Assembly (NCBI GenBank): GCA_014526335.1
Contig: JACTAT010000015.1
Location: forward strand, 2,289,917-2,353,916
Direction of reading: 5' to 3'
DNA length: 64,000 nt
Origin: Chrysaora quinquecirrha
Taxonomy: Eukaryota; Cnidaria; Scyphozoa; Semaeostomeae; Pelagiidae
Every line of letters starts with the position of its first letter. Position 1 is the first letter of the stretch. A program made the translations under genes and the position numbers. Shown piece by piece: positions 12,906 to 24,805 of the stretch. The notes beneath the pieces are model-generated. The model was given only the letters and a program-made list of their open reading frames with translations, did not search any database and was not told where the DNA came from.

Positions 12906-13334
12906 CGAAAATATGCTTTGAAATTCGTCTACGGAATGGCTGCAGCCAAGTGATATGCTGCCGATGACTTGACTTCATAAAGATCCACTATGTTGAGTGC
13001 ATCATCACTGGCATAATCGTCTTTACGATTTTAAGGGATTCAAAGTTGAAAAAGACACGATAATGATAACATGTCGAAATATGTAGTTTAAGCTTTTGCA
13101 TATATAGTTATTTATTCGCATATTTTATTATATTTATATAGTTATGTACATATGTATACTATTTTCTTTGTTTTTTAAATGTAAAAAAAAGAAAATGATA
13201 TTCTTCAGGATTGCTTTTGTCTTGTTTTACCTAATATTGTCTGGCAATAAAGGTTTTTTTACTGATACATATCCAACCTTGAAACAAATTGAAATGAATT
13301 ATCATAAATTATACACCTAGTATAATTTGATAAT
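12906..13334. other. AT-rich gene-free stretch
   Basis: I see no coding exon, inverted repeat or tandem repeat here beyond AT-rich runs. Confidence 0.4.
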
Positions 13335-13850
13335 CATCTCGGTGCTTCTCGGTATTTCTCAAGTTCTCAGTACCTTCTGGTCCTTTCTGGTCCTAATACT
13401 TTTCAGTACTTCACAGTACTTTGCGCTGCTTCTCAGTACTTCTCAGCAATTCTCCATACTTCCCAGTGCTTTTTGATACTTCGCGGTACTTTGCAGTGCC
13501 TCTTGGTACTTTGAGGTTCGCCTCAGTATCCTCAACACTTTTTGGTACTTCTCAATACTTCACACAGTGCTTTTCGATACTTTATAGTACTTCTTGGTAC
13601 TTCACCCCCTTCACAGTACTTTGTGGTACTTCTCAGTACTTTGTGGTACTTCTCATTACTTTATTGTGGTACTTCTCAGTACTTTTCAGCACTTCTAGGT
13701 ACTTCTCAGTACTTTTTGGTACTTCACAGTAATTTTTGGTGGTTCAGAGTACTTTGTGGTACTTGGTACTTCTCCGAACTTTACAGTATTTCTCGGAACT
13801 TTCTGGAATTTCAGTACTTCTCTGTACTTCTCAATACTTTGTGGCACTGA
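13335..13850. repeat. Minisatellite (AGTACTTCTC)n
   Basis: Degenerate ~10 bp tandem repeat built on AGTACTT followed by CTC, TTG or CAC. It ends just before the large tandem array. The open frames across it (Tyr/Phe/Ser-rich) are products of the repeat. Confidence 0.92.
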
Positions 13851-14354
13851 CGCCAACTTTCTGAAAAAATTTGAAGATATTCATGAATGTTATCTTGTAA
13901 GTATCTCTCATGGTAAGTATTAATTATCAATTTTTCCTTCGAACAGAAGCATTGAAGTCCGAGAGTAAAAAATTCACGAATGCGCGATAAAGTTTTTCCC
14001 ACAATTGCCTGAATACTTGAAGAAATTCTATTAGTACAAAGACGATGTCATTACATAAGTGTTCAGTGTGTGAGTCGGAAGCTGGCGGGATATCCAAGCA
14101 TAAGCACATGGTCTGGGGGCCGGGTAGTCCCTCCCCCTTGGCTGGCCGAAGATTCACGGGAGAATAGCGATTTTCTGTAACGGGAACCACCGTAAGATGC
14201 GACGCCTCAGCCACATTGTCTGGGCAATGTGGATGCAAGTGGGGAGCATTCATCTCCAGCACTGAGCAATGATTTTGCAGTATTTGGCGTAATATGCACA
14301 AGTTGAATACCAGTTTGAGTAGCTATCTGACAACAACAACAACTAAAGATTGAA

Positions 14355-14737
14355 GCTGCTATAACTGGGACTCGTGTAATAAGTCCACGGTCGGAGGGTC
14401 TGGTAGGTCCACTTTAGGGTCAAAGGTGAACTGCAGGCGTGGATCCAGACCGGTTCAAACGGTTTGCAAGAACCGGTCAGAAAATTTTAGGGCAATTCTA
14501 AAAAATTGTTATTTAGAATCTCTCAGAAAGAGTTCTTCGATTTTCTAAATTCTTTGTAGTCTTGTAACAGGTTCACCTGTGCGTTCAAAACTCTTGTAAT
14601 TCCAAATTCTCAAATTTGGTCTACCTGTTGCTTGCGTTACTACTCTAAGGAAACAGCTGTTTTGTTGTTATAGTTGTCAGAAACTGTTTCCGAAAGAGTG
14701 GGAGGAAGGTAATAAGTCTTATTACAAGAGTCCCAGT
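14355..14737. mobile_element. MITE-like inverted-repeat insert in array unit 1
   Basis: Left end TAACTGGGACTCGTGTAATA and right end TATTACAAGAGTCCCAGTT are inverted repeats about 22 bp long. The same insert is present at about 17400-17750, 20540-20905 and 23481-23845, so it was in the ancestral unit before amplification. Fragments sharing the GAGTCTCTAGTTTACG phrase occur near 39670-39712. Confidence 0.7.
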
Positions 14738-15021
14738 TCCGCTTATAAAATCTAGACCAACAACAACAGCATTACTCTACACTGATAAGTCTGTCTTGAA
14801 GTCATTTCACTCAATCTTTTAGTCGTTTCGGAACACTTATCTTAAAATTGTTTCATAGCCGAACTGAACCCACAATGCTCCTCATCTTAACTATACTAAA
14901 GACAAAAAAACGTTATTTGTCCAGATACTGTATATCCCTTAATTTTCGTCTTTCAGCTAACAATTCCATTCCATTACAGCACTCCATGTTTTACAGACTT
15001 TTCATCGGAAAACTAACGTGT

Positions 15022-15650
15022 GGAAGCCGTCTGGGTTCAATTGTTCTAATTGCATGGTAATTGCATGAAATCGTTAGTATATTTTAGCAATATCATCAGT
15101 AAAATAGACTCAGAAGGCTACGAGAAGCATTTTGATGTAATTTTTTATTAGAAAACACTCTGTAATAAGCATTTTCCATATACTGTATGTGATTCCATTC
15201 TGCCATTCCATTTCATTATTCCACATCCCATGTTTTACAGACAGCCATTTATATTTGCTTTCATGGGGGTGGCGATCGCAAAGCAATTGGGAAAGGAGTG
15301 CCCCTGCATGAATAAGTTTATTTTCTCTTGCATAAAAATTAAGTACCCTATATGTTCGGTATGTTCAAGTTTTATTGTATTTCTTTTTTTCTTCTACATA
15401 GAAAAAATATATTGACTATCTGTAAAACATGGAGTGTGAAATGATGGAATGGAATGGTAGAATGGAATAGTGGAATGGAATGATGTATAAGGAATACACT
15501 TATCATGGAGTGTCTTCCTATAAAAATTACATCAAAATGCTCAACGTACTCTTCTGAACCTATTTGAGTCATAATATTGCTAAAATGTACTAACGATTTC
15601 ATCAAATTACCATTGCAATAAAACAATTGAACCCATACAGCTTCCAGGCA
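15022..15650. repeat. Long imperfect palindrome, array unit 1
   Basis: Left arm from GGAAGCCGTCTGGGTTCAAT to CATGTTTTACAG (15022-15241) pairs with the right arm from CTGTAAAACATGG to the GCTTCC near 15648. Arms are about 220 bp with an intervening ~175 bp loop. Confidence 0.8.
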
Positions 15651-15954
15651 AATTAAAGACTAGTATATTACTTGTAATAGACATTTTTGTAGTATTTTGC
15701 TTGTTTAGTTCATTTTTGTCTTTTTGGTTCCAATAGTACCAAAATGTGTCTATAAGAATGAGATACTAGTCTTTTTGTCCTATTCAATAGTTGTCCTGTT
15801 AACCTACTCAGTTAGGTCCTGTCTCAACAGGTATTAAAATTACTGTGTTGATAGTCTCGGATAGCCTTTAGGCATGAAATAGGGAGTGATTTGGCTGGCA
15901 TTGCCGTTTCCTGCTGCTGCTGCTGCTGCCATCACGTCTACCATCCAATTCTAA

Positions 15955-16330
15955 AATATAGTGCGTCAAGTAACTAATTTTGTAGAGTGTTGACGAACAT
16001 TGACATTGAAAATCGACAAAATGAGACTAGCATGACCTAATTAAGTCTTCTTCAAGTGAGATTCACGTCTACAATTCGATTTTAAAACATAGATAGTGCG
16101 TCAAGTAACTCATTTTGTAGAGTGTTGACGAACATTGACATTGAAAATCGACAAAATGAGACTAGCATGACCTAATTAAGTCTTCTTCAAGTGAGATTCA
16201 CGTCTACAATTCGATTTTGAAATATAGATAGTGCGTCAAGTAACTCATTTTGTAGAGTGTTAGTGTTGACGAACATTGACATTGAAAATCGACAAAGGAA
16301 GACTACCAAGACCAAGAAAAGCCCTCTTCA
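15955..16330. repeat. ~135 bp VNTR in unit 1 (3 copies)
   Basis: Repeat with core GTGTTGACGAACATTGACAT at about 15988, 16123 and 16264. The same VNTR has 4 copies in unit 2 (18965-19440), 2 in unit 3 (22180-22385) and 2 in unit 4 (25120-25325), so copy number differs between neighbouring units. Confidence 0.88.
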
Positions 16331-18030
16331 AGTGGGATGTTGGTCTATTATTCGGTTCTAAAATATTGTCTGTTAGGCTGCTAACTATAGTTTTGTTGAG
16401 TATAGACGCACATTAAGATAACAACAACAATCAAATCAGACCTGCAAGACAGAAATAAGTCTTCTAAAATCGTGTAAATCATTGTTCCCTATAAACGCTC
16501 CTTATTAAGGACATTTAGCTCTACCCCGAATAATACCATCGAAACCAAACACGAAGGATGAAATGGAAGAGAGGCAAGAGTCTCTAGAAATGATACAGTA
16601 ACTGAGGATAAGGAACTTCAGACAGAAGGTAGGTACTTCAGTGCGAATCAAACGAATCAAGTGACGAAGAAATCAGTGAAACACGAAACTCGAAATTTCG
16701 ATCAGCAACCTGAGATCGGCATAGAAACAACCTTTTTGTTAGGGAGAAGAACGCGATTTGGAAGACCAGTCCCACTGAGAAGACCAGTGAGAAGACCAGT
16801 GAGTCTAACACCACCGTAGAGCTAGAATCACTACATAAGTCCACTACTTCCCTTTATGTTGTTGTTGTTGTTTTCTACAATCGCTCAGTGTGGTGACAAA
16901 TCAAAATAAGGGAAACGTAAACTAGAGACTCATGTAGTGAGTCTAGCGTAGAGCAAGGAATTTATACGCCTGCAAGGAATTGTATTTTCCGTATTTTTTC
17001 ACATCCACGAGTCCAAAAAGTAACGCAAGGTTTTCCCACAATTGCCTGGATTACTTGAAGAAATCCTGTCAGTATAAAGACGGTTTCTTTACATAATTGA
17101 TTCAGTGTGTGAGTCGGAAGCTGGCGGGATATCCAAAGGTAAGCACATGGTCTGGGGGGCGGATAGTCCCTCCCCCTTGGCTGGCCGAAGATTCACGGGA
17201 GAATAGCGATTTCCTGTAACGTGAACCACCGTAAGATGCGACGCCTCAGCCACATTGTCTGGGCAATGTGGATGCAAGTGGGGAGCATTCATCTCCAGCA
17301 CTGAGCAATGTTTTTGCAGTATTTGGCGTAATATGCACAAGTTGAATGCCAGTTTGAGCAGCTTTCTGACAACAACAACAACTAAAGATTGAAGCTGCTA
17401 TAACTGGGACTCGTGTAATAAGTCCACGGTCGGAGGGTCTGGTAGGTGAACAGCAGGCGTGGATAGAGACCGGTTCAAACGGTTTGCGAGAACCGGTCAG
17501 AAAATTTTAGGGCAATTTTAAAAAATTGTTATTTAGAATCTCTTAGAAAGAGTTCTTCGATTTTCTAAATTCTTTGTTGTCTTGTAACAGGTTCACCTGT
17601 GCGTTCAAAACTCCAAATTCTCAAATTTGGTCTACCTGTTGCTTGCGTTACTACTCTAAGGAAACAGCTGTTTTGTTGTTATAGTTGTCAGAAACTGTTT
17701 CCGAAAGAGTGGGAGGAAGGTAATAAGTCTTATTACAAGAGTCCCAGTTCCGCTCATAAAATCTAGACCAACAACAACAGCATTACGCTACACTGATAAG
17801 TCTGTCTTGAAGTCATTTCACTCAATCTTTTAGTCTGTTCGGAACACCTATCTTAAAATTGTTTCCTAGCCGAACTGAACCCACAATGCTCCTCATCTTA
17901 ACTATACTAAAGACAAAACAACGTTATTTTGATATAAATTTTGTCCAGATATATCCCTTAATTTTCGTCTTTCAGCTGACGATTCCATTCCATTACAGCA
18001 CTCCATGTTTTACCGGAAAACTAACGTGTG

Positions 18031-18655
18031 GAAGCTGTCTGGGTTCAATTGTTCTAATTGCATGGTAATTGCATGAAATCGTTAGTATATTTTAGCAATA
18101 TCATCAGTAAAATAGACTCAGAAGGCTACGAGGAGCATTTTGATGTAATTTTTTATTAGAAAACACTTTGTAATAAGCATTTTCCATATACTGTACGTGG
18201 TTCCATTCTGCCATTCCATTTCATTGTTCCACATTCCATGTTTTACAGACAGCCATTTATATTTGCTTTCATGGGGGGTGGCGATCGCAAAGCAATTGGG
18301 AAAGGAGTGCCCCTGCATGGATAAGTTTATATTCTCTTGCATAAAAATTAAGTACCCTATATGTCCGGTATGTTCAAGTTTTATTGTATTTCTTTTTTTC
18401 TTCTACATAGAAAAAATATATTGACTATCTGTAAAACATGGAGTGTGGAATGATGGAATGGAATGGTGGAATGGAATGGTGTAATGGAATGATGCATAAG
18501 GAAATCACTTATCATGGAGTGTTTTCCTATCAAAATTACATCAAAATGCTCAACGTACTCTTCTGAACCTATTTGAGTCATAATATTGCTAAAATGTACT
18601 AGCGATTTCATCAAATAACCATTGCAATAAAACATTTGAACCCAGACAGCTTCCA
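18031..18655. repeat. Long imperfect palindrome, array unit 2
   Basis: Same structure as in unit 1: left arm 18031-18249, loop, right arm 18430-18655. The arms match over phrases such as GCATTTTGATGTAATTTT and ATGAAATCGTTAGTA and their complements. Confidence 0.8.
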
Positions 18656-21192
18656 GGCAAATTAAAGACTAGTATATTACTTTTAATAGACATTTTTGTA
18701 GTATTTTGCTTGTTTAGTTCATTTTTGTCTTTTTGGTTCCCAATAGTACCAAAATGTGTCTATAAGAATGAGATACTGGTCTTTTAGTCACATTCAATAG
18801 TTGTCCTGTTAACCTACTCAGTTAGGTCCTGTCTCAACAGGTATTAATATTACTGTGTTGATAGCCTCGCAATGCCTTTAGGCATGAAATAGGGAGTGAT
18901 TTGGGTGGCATTGCCGTTTCCTGCTGCTGCTGCTGCTGCCATCACGTCTACCATCCGATTCTAAAATATAGTGCGTCAAGTAACTAATTTTGTAGAGTGT
19001 TGACGAACATTGACATTGAAAATCGACAAAATGAGACTAGCATGACCTAATTAAGTCTTCTTCAAGTGAGATTCACGTCTACAATTTGATTCTAAATTAT
19101 AGATAGTGCGTCAAGTAACTAATTTTGTAGAGTGTTGACGAACATTGACATTGAAAATCGACAAAATGAGACTAGCATGACCTAATTAAGTCTTCTTCAA
19201 GTGAGATTCACGTCTACAATTCGATTTTAAAATATAGATAGTGCGTTAAGTTACTAATTTTGTAGAGTGTTGACGAACATTGACATTGAAAATCGACAAA
19301 ATGAGACTAGCATGATCTAATTAAGTCTTCTTCAAGTGAGATTCACGTCTACAATTTGATTCTAATATATAGATAGTGCGTCAAGTAACTAATTTTGTAG
19401 AGTGTTGACGAACATTGACATTGAAAATCGACAAAGGAAGACTAGCAAGACCAAGAAAAGCCCTCTTCCAGTGGGATGTTGGTCTATTATTCGGTTCTAA
19501 AATGTCGGTCTGTTAGGCTGCTAACTATAGTTTTGTTGAGTATAGACGCACATTAAAATAACAACAATGATCAAATCAGACCTGCAAGACAGAAATAAGT
19601 CTTCTAAAATCGTGTAAATCATTGTTCCCTATAAACGCTCCTTATTAAGGACATTTAGCTCTACCCCGAATAATACCATCGAAACCAAACACGAAGGATG
19701 AAATGGAAGAGAGGCAAGAGTCTCTAGAAATGATACAGTAACTGAGGATAAGGAACTTCAGACAGAAGGTAGGTACTTCAGTGCGAATCAAACGAATCAA
19801 GTGACGAAGAAATCGGTGAAACACGAAACTCGAAATTTCGATCAGCAACCTGAGATCGGCATAGAAACAACCTTTTTGTTAGGGAGAAGAACGCGATTTG
19901 GAAGACCAGTCCCAGTGAGAAGACCAGTGAGAAGACCAGTGAGTCTAACACCACCGTAGAGCTAGAATCACTACATAAGTCCACTACTTCCCTTCATGTT
20001 GTTGTTGTTGTTTTCTACAATCGCTCAGTGTGGTGACAAATCAAAATAAGGGAAGCGTAAACTAGAGACTCATGTAGTGAGTCTAGCGTAGAGCAAGGAA
20101 TTTATACGCCTGCAAGGAATTGTATTTTCCGTATTTTTTCACATCCACGAGTCCAAAACGTAACGCAAGGTTTTCCCACAATTGCCTGGATTACTTGAAG
20201 AAATCCTGTCAGTATAAAGACGGTTTCTTTACATAATTGATTCAGTATGTAAGTCGGAAGCTGGCGGGATATCCAAAGGTAAGCACATGGTCTGGGGGCC
20301 GGATAGTCCCTCCCCCTTGGCTGGCCGAAGATTCACGGGAGAATAGCGATTTCCTGTAACGTGAACCACCGTAAGATGCGACGCCTCAGCCACATTGTCT
20401 GGGCAATGTGGATGCAAGTGGGGAGCATTCATCTCCAGCACTGAGCAATGTTTTTGCAGTATTTGGCGTAATATGCACAAGTTGAATACCAGTTTGAGCA
20501 GCTTTCTGACAACAACAACAACTAAAGATTGAAGCTGCTATAACTGGGACTCGTGTAATAAGTCCACGGTCGGAGGGTCTGGTAGGTGAACAGCAGGCGT
20601 GGATCCAGACCGGTTCAAACGGTTTGCGAGAACCGGTCAGAAAATTTTAGGGCAATTTTAAAAAATTGTTATTTAGAATCTCTTAGAAAGAGTTTTTCGA
20701 TTTTCTAAATTCTTTGTAGTCTTGTAACAGGTTCACCTGTGCGTTCAAAACTCTTGTAATTCCAAATTCTCAAATTTGGTCTACCTGTTGCTTGCGTTAC
20801 TACTCTGAGGAAACAGCTGTTTTGTTGCTATAGTTGTCAGAAACTGTTTCCGAAAGAGTGGGAGGAAGGTAATAAGTCTTATTACAAGAGTCCCAGTTCC
20901 GCTCATCAAATCTAGACCAACAACAACAGCATTACTCTACACTGATAAGTCTCTCTTGAAGTCATTTCACTCAATCTTTTAGTCGTTTCGGAACACCTAT
21001 CTTAAAATTGTTTCCTAGCCGAACTGAACCCACAATGCTCCTCATCTTAACTATACTAAAGATAAAAAAACGTTATTTTGATATAAATTTTGTCCAGATA
21101 TATCCCTTAATTTTCGTCTTTCAGTTGACAATTCCATTCCATTACAGCACTTCATGTTTTACAGACTTTTCATCGGAAAACTAACGTGTGGA

Positions 21193-21862
21193 AGCTGTCT
21201 GGGTTCAATTGTTCTAATTGCATGAAATCGTTAGTATATTCTAGCAATAGCATCAGTAAAATAGACTCAGAATGCTACGAGGAGCATTTTGATGTAATTT
21301 TTTATTAGAAAACACTATATAATAAGCATTTTCCATATACTGTATGTGATTCCATTCTGCCATTCCATTTCATTATTCCACATTCCATGTTTTACAGACA
21401 GCCATTTATATTTGCTTTCATTGGGGGTGGCGATCGCAAAGCAATTGGGAAAGGAGTGCCCCTGCATGAATAAGTTTATTTTCTCTTGCATAAAAATTAA
21501 GTACCCTATATGTTCGGTATGTTCAAGTTTTATTGTATTTCTTTTTTCTTCTACACAGAAAAAATATATTGACTATCTGTAAAACATGATGGAATGGAAT
21601 GGTGGAATGGAATGGAATGATGGAATGATGGAATGGAATGATGGAATGATGAAATGGAATGATGGAATGGAATGGTGGAATGAAATAGTGGAATGGAATG
21701 ATATATAAGGAATACACTTATCATGGAGTGTTTTCCTATAAAATTACATCAAAATGCTCAACGTACTCTTCTGAACCTATTTGAGTCATAATATTGCTAA
21801 AATGTACTAACGATTTCATCAAATAACCATTGCAATCAAAACAATTGAACCCAGACAGCTTC
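21193..21862. repeat. Long imperfect palindrome, array unit 3
   Basis: Same palindrome; the right arm contains an expanded (GGAATGATGGAAT) block at 21588-21705 compared with units 1 and 2, where the corresponding stretch is much shorter. Confidence 0.8.
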
Positions 21863-24132
21863 CAGGCAAATTAAAGACTAGTATATTACTTGTAATAGAC
21901 ATTTTTGTAGTATTTTGCTTGTTTATTAGTTCATTTTTGTCTTTTTGGTTCCCAATAGTACCAAAATGTGTCTATAAGAATGAGATACTGGTCTTTTAGT
22001 CCCATTCAATAGTTGTCCTGTTAACCTACTCAGTTAGGTCCTGTCTCAACAGGTATTAAAATTACTGTGTTGATAGTCTCGGATAGCATTTAGGCATGAA
22101 ATAGGGAGTGATTTTGGTGGCATTGCCGTTTCCTGCTGCTGCTGCTGCTGCCATCACGTCTACCATCCGATTCTAAAATATAGTGCGTCAAGTAACTAAT
22201 TTTGTAGAGTGTTGACGAACATTGACATTGAAAATCGACAAAATGAGACTAGCATGACCTAATTAAGTCTTCTTCTAAGAAAGATTCACGTCTACAATTC
22301 GATTTTAAAATATAGATAGTGCGTCAAGTAACTAATTTTGTAGAGTGTTGACGAACATTGACATTGAAAATCGACAAAGGAAGACTAGCAAGACCAAGAA
22401 AAGCCCTCTTCCAGTGGGTTGTTGGTCTATTATTCGGTTCTAAAATATTGTCTGTTAGGCAGCTAACTATAGTTTTGTTGAGTATAGACGCACATTAAAA
22501 TAACAACAACGATCAAATCAGACCTGCAAGACAGAAATACGTCTTCTAAAATCGTGTAAATCATTGTTCCCTATAAACGCTCCTTATTAAGGACATTTAG
22601 CTCTACCCCGAATAATACCATCGAAACCAAACACGAAGGATGAAATGGAAGAGAGGCAAGAGTCTCTAGAAATGATACAGTAACTGAGGATAAGGAACTT
22701 CAAACAGAAGGTAGGTACTTCAGTGCGAATCAAACGAATCAAGTGACGAAGAAATCGGTGAAACACGAAACTCGAAATTTCGATCAGCAACCTGCCATCG
22801 GCATAGAAACAACCTTTTTGTTAGGGAGAAGAACGCGATTTGGAAGACCAGTCCCAGTGAGAAGACCAGTGAGAAGACCAGTGAGTCTAACACCACCGTA
22901 GAGCTAGAATCACTACATAAGTCCACTACTTCCCTTCATGTTGTTGTTGTTGTTTTCTACAATCGCTCAGTGTGGTGACAAATCAAAATAAGGGAAGCGT
23001 AAACTAGAGACTCATGTAGTGAGTCTAGCGTAGAGCAAGGAATTTATACGCCTGCAAGGAATTGTATTTTCCGTATTTTTTCACATCCACGAGTCCAAAA
23101 CGTAACGCAAGGTTTTCCCACAATTGCCTGGATTACTTGAAGAAATCCTGTCAGTATAAAGACGGTTTCTTTACATAATTGATTCAGTGTGTGAGTCGGA
23201 AGCTGGCGGGATATCCAAAGGTAAGCACATGGTCTGGGGGCCGGATAGTCCCTCCCCCTTGGCTGGCCGAAGATTCACGGGAGAATAGCGATTTCCTGTA
23301 ACGTGAACCACCGTAAGATGCGACGCCTCAGCCACATTGTCTGGGCAATGTGGATGCAAGTGGGGAGCATTCATCTCCAGCACTGAGCAATGTTTTTGCA
23401 GTATTTGGCGTAATATGCACAAGTTGAATACCAGTTTGAGCAGCTTTCTGACAACAACAACAACTAAAGATTGAAGCTGCTATAACTGGGACTCGTGTAA
23501 TAAGTCCACGGTCGGAGGGTCTGGTAGGTGAACAGCAGGCGTGGATCCAGACCGGTTCAAACGGTTTGCGAGAACCGGTCAGAAAATTTTAGGGCAATTT
23601 TAAAAAATTGTTATTTAGAATCTCTTAGAAAGAGTTTTTCGATTTTCTAAATTCTTTGTAGTCTTGTAACAGGTTCACCTGTGCGTTCAAAACTCTTGTA
23701 ATTCCAAATTCTCAAATTTGGTCTACCTGTTGCTTGCGTTACTACTCTGAGGAAACAGCTGTTTTGTTGCTATAGTTGTCAGAAACTGTTTCCGAAAGAG
23801 TGGGAGGAAGGTAATAAGTCTTATTACAAGAGTCCCAGTTCCGCTCATCAAATCTAGACCAACAACAACAGCATTACTCTACACTGATAAGTCTCTCTTG
23901 AAGTCATTTCACTCAATCTTTTAGTCGTTTCGGAACACCTATCTTAAAATTGTTTCCTAGCCGAACTGAACCCACAATGCTCCTCATCTTAACTATACTA
24001 AAGATAAAAAAACGTTATTTTGATATAAATTTTGTCCAGATATATCCCTTAATTTTCGTCTTTCAGTTGACAATTCCATTCCATTACAGCACTTCATGTT
24101 TTACAGACTTTTCATCGGAAAACTAACGTGTG

Positions 24133-24805
24133 GAAGCTGTCTGGGTTCAATTGTTCTAATTGCATGAAATCGTTAGTATATTCTAGCAATAGCATCAGTA
24201 AAATAGACTCAGAATGCTACGAGGAGCATTTTGATGTAATTTTTTATTAGAAAACACTATATAATAAGCATTTTCCATATACTGTATGTGATTCCATTCT
24301 GCCATTCCATTTCATTATTCCACATTCCATGTTTTACAGACAGCCATTTATATTTGCTTTCATTGGGGGTGGCGATCGCAAAGCAATTGGGAAAGGAGTG
24401 CCCTGCATGAATAAGTTTATTTTCTCTTGCATAAAAATTAAGTACCCTATATGTTCGGTATGTTCAAGTTTTATTGTATTTCTTTTTTCTTCTACACAGA
24501 AAAAATATATTGACTATCTGTAAAACATGATGGAATGGAATGGTGGAATGGAATGGAATGATGGAATGATGGAATGGAATGATGGAATGATGAAATGGAA
24601 TGATGGAATGGAATGGTGGAATGAAATAGTGGAATGGAATGATATATAAGGAATACACTTATCATGGAGTGTTTTCCTATAAAAATTACATCAAAATGCT
24701 CAACGTACTCTTCTGAACCTATTTGAGTCATAATATTGCTAAAATGTACTAACGATTTCATCAAATAACCATTGCAATCAAAACAATTGAACCCAGACAG
24801 CTTCC
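24133..24805. repeat. Long imperfect palindrome, array unit 4
   Basis: Nearly identical to the unit 3 palindrome, including the expanded GGAAT block at 24529-24645. One base is missing from a C run near 24402 relative to unit 3. Confidence 0.8.

Noticed and set aside
13421..13850. Tyr/Phe/Ser-rich frames of about 100 residues
   Set aside because: They follow the AGTACTTCTC minisatellite and have no other support.
14100..14301. The ~165 bp motif as a known snRNA, 7SL, U3 or 5S gene
   Set aside because: I compared it by memory with U1-U6, U3, 7SL and 5S landmarks on both strands and found no match.
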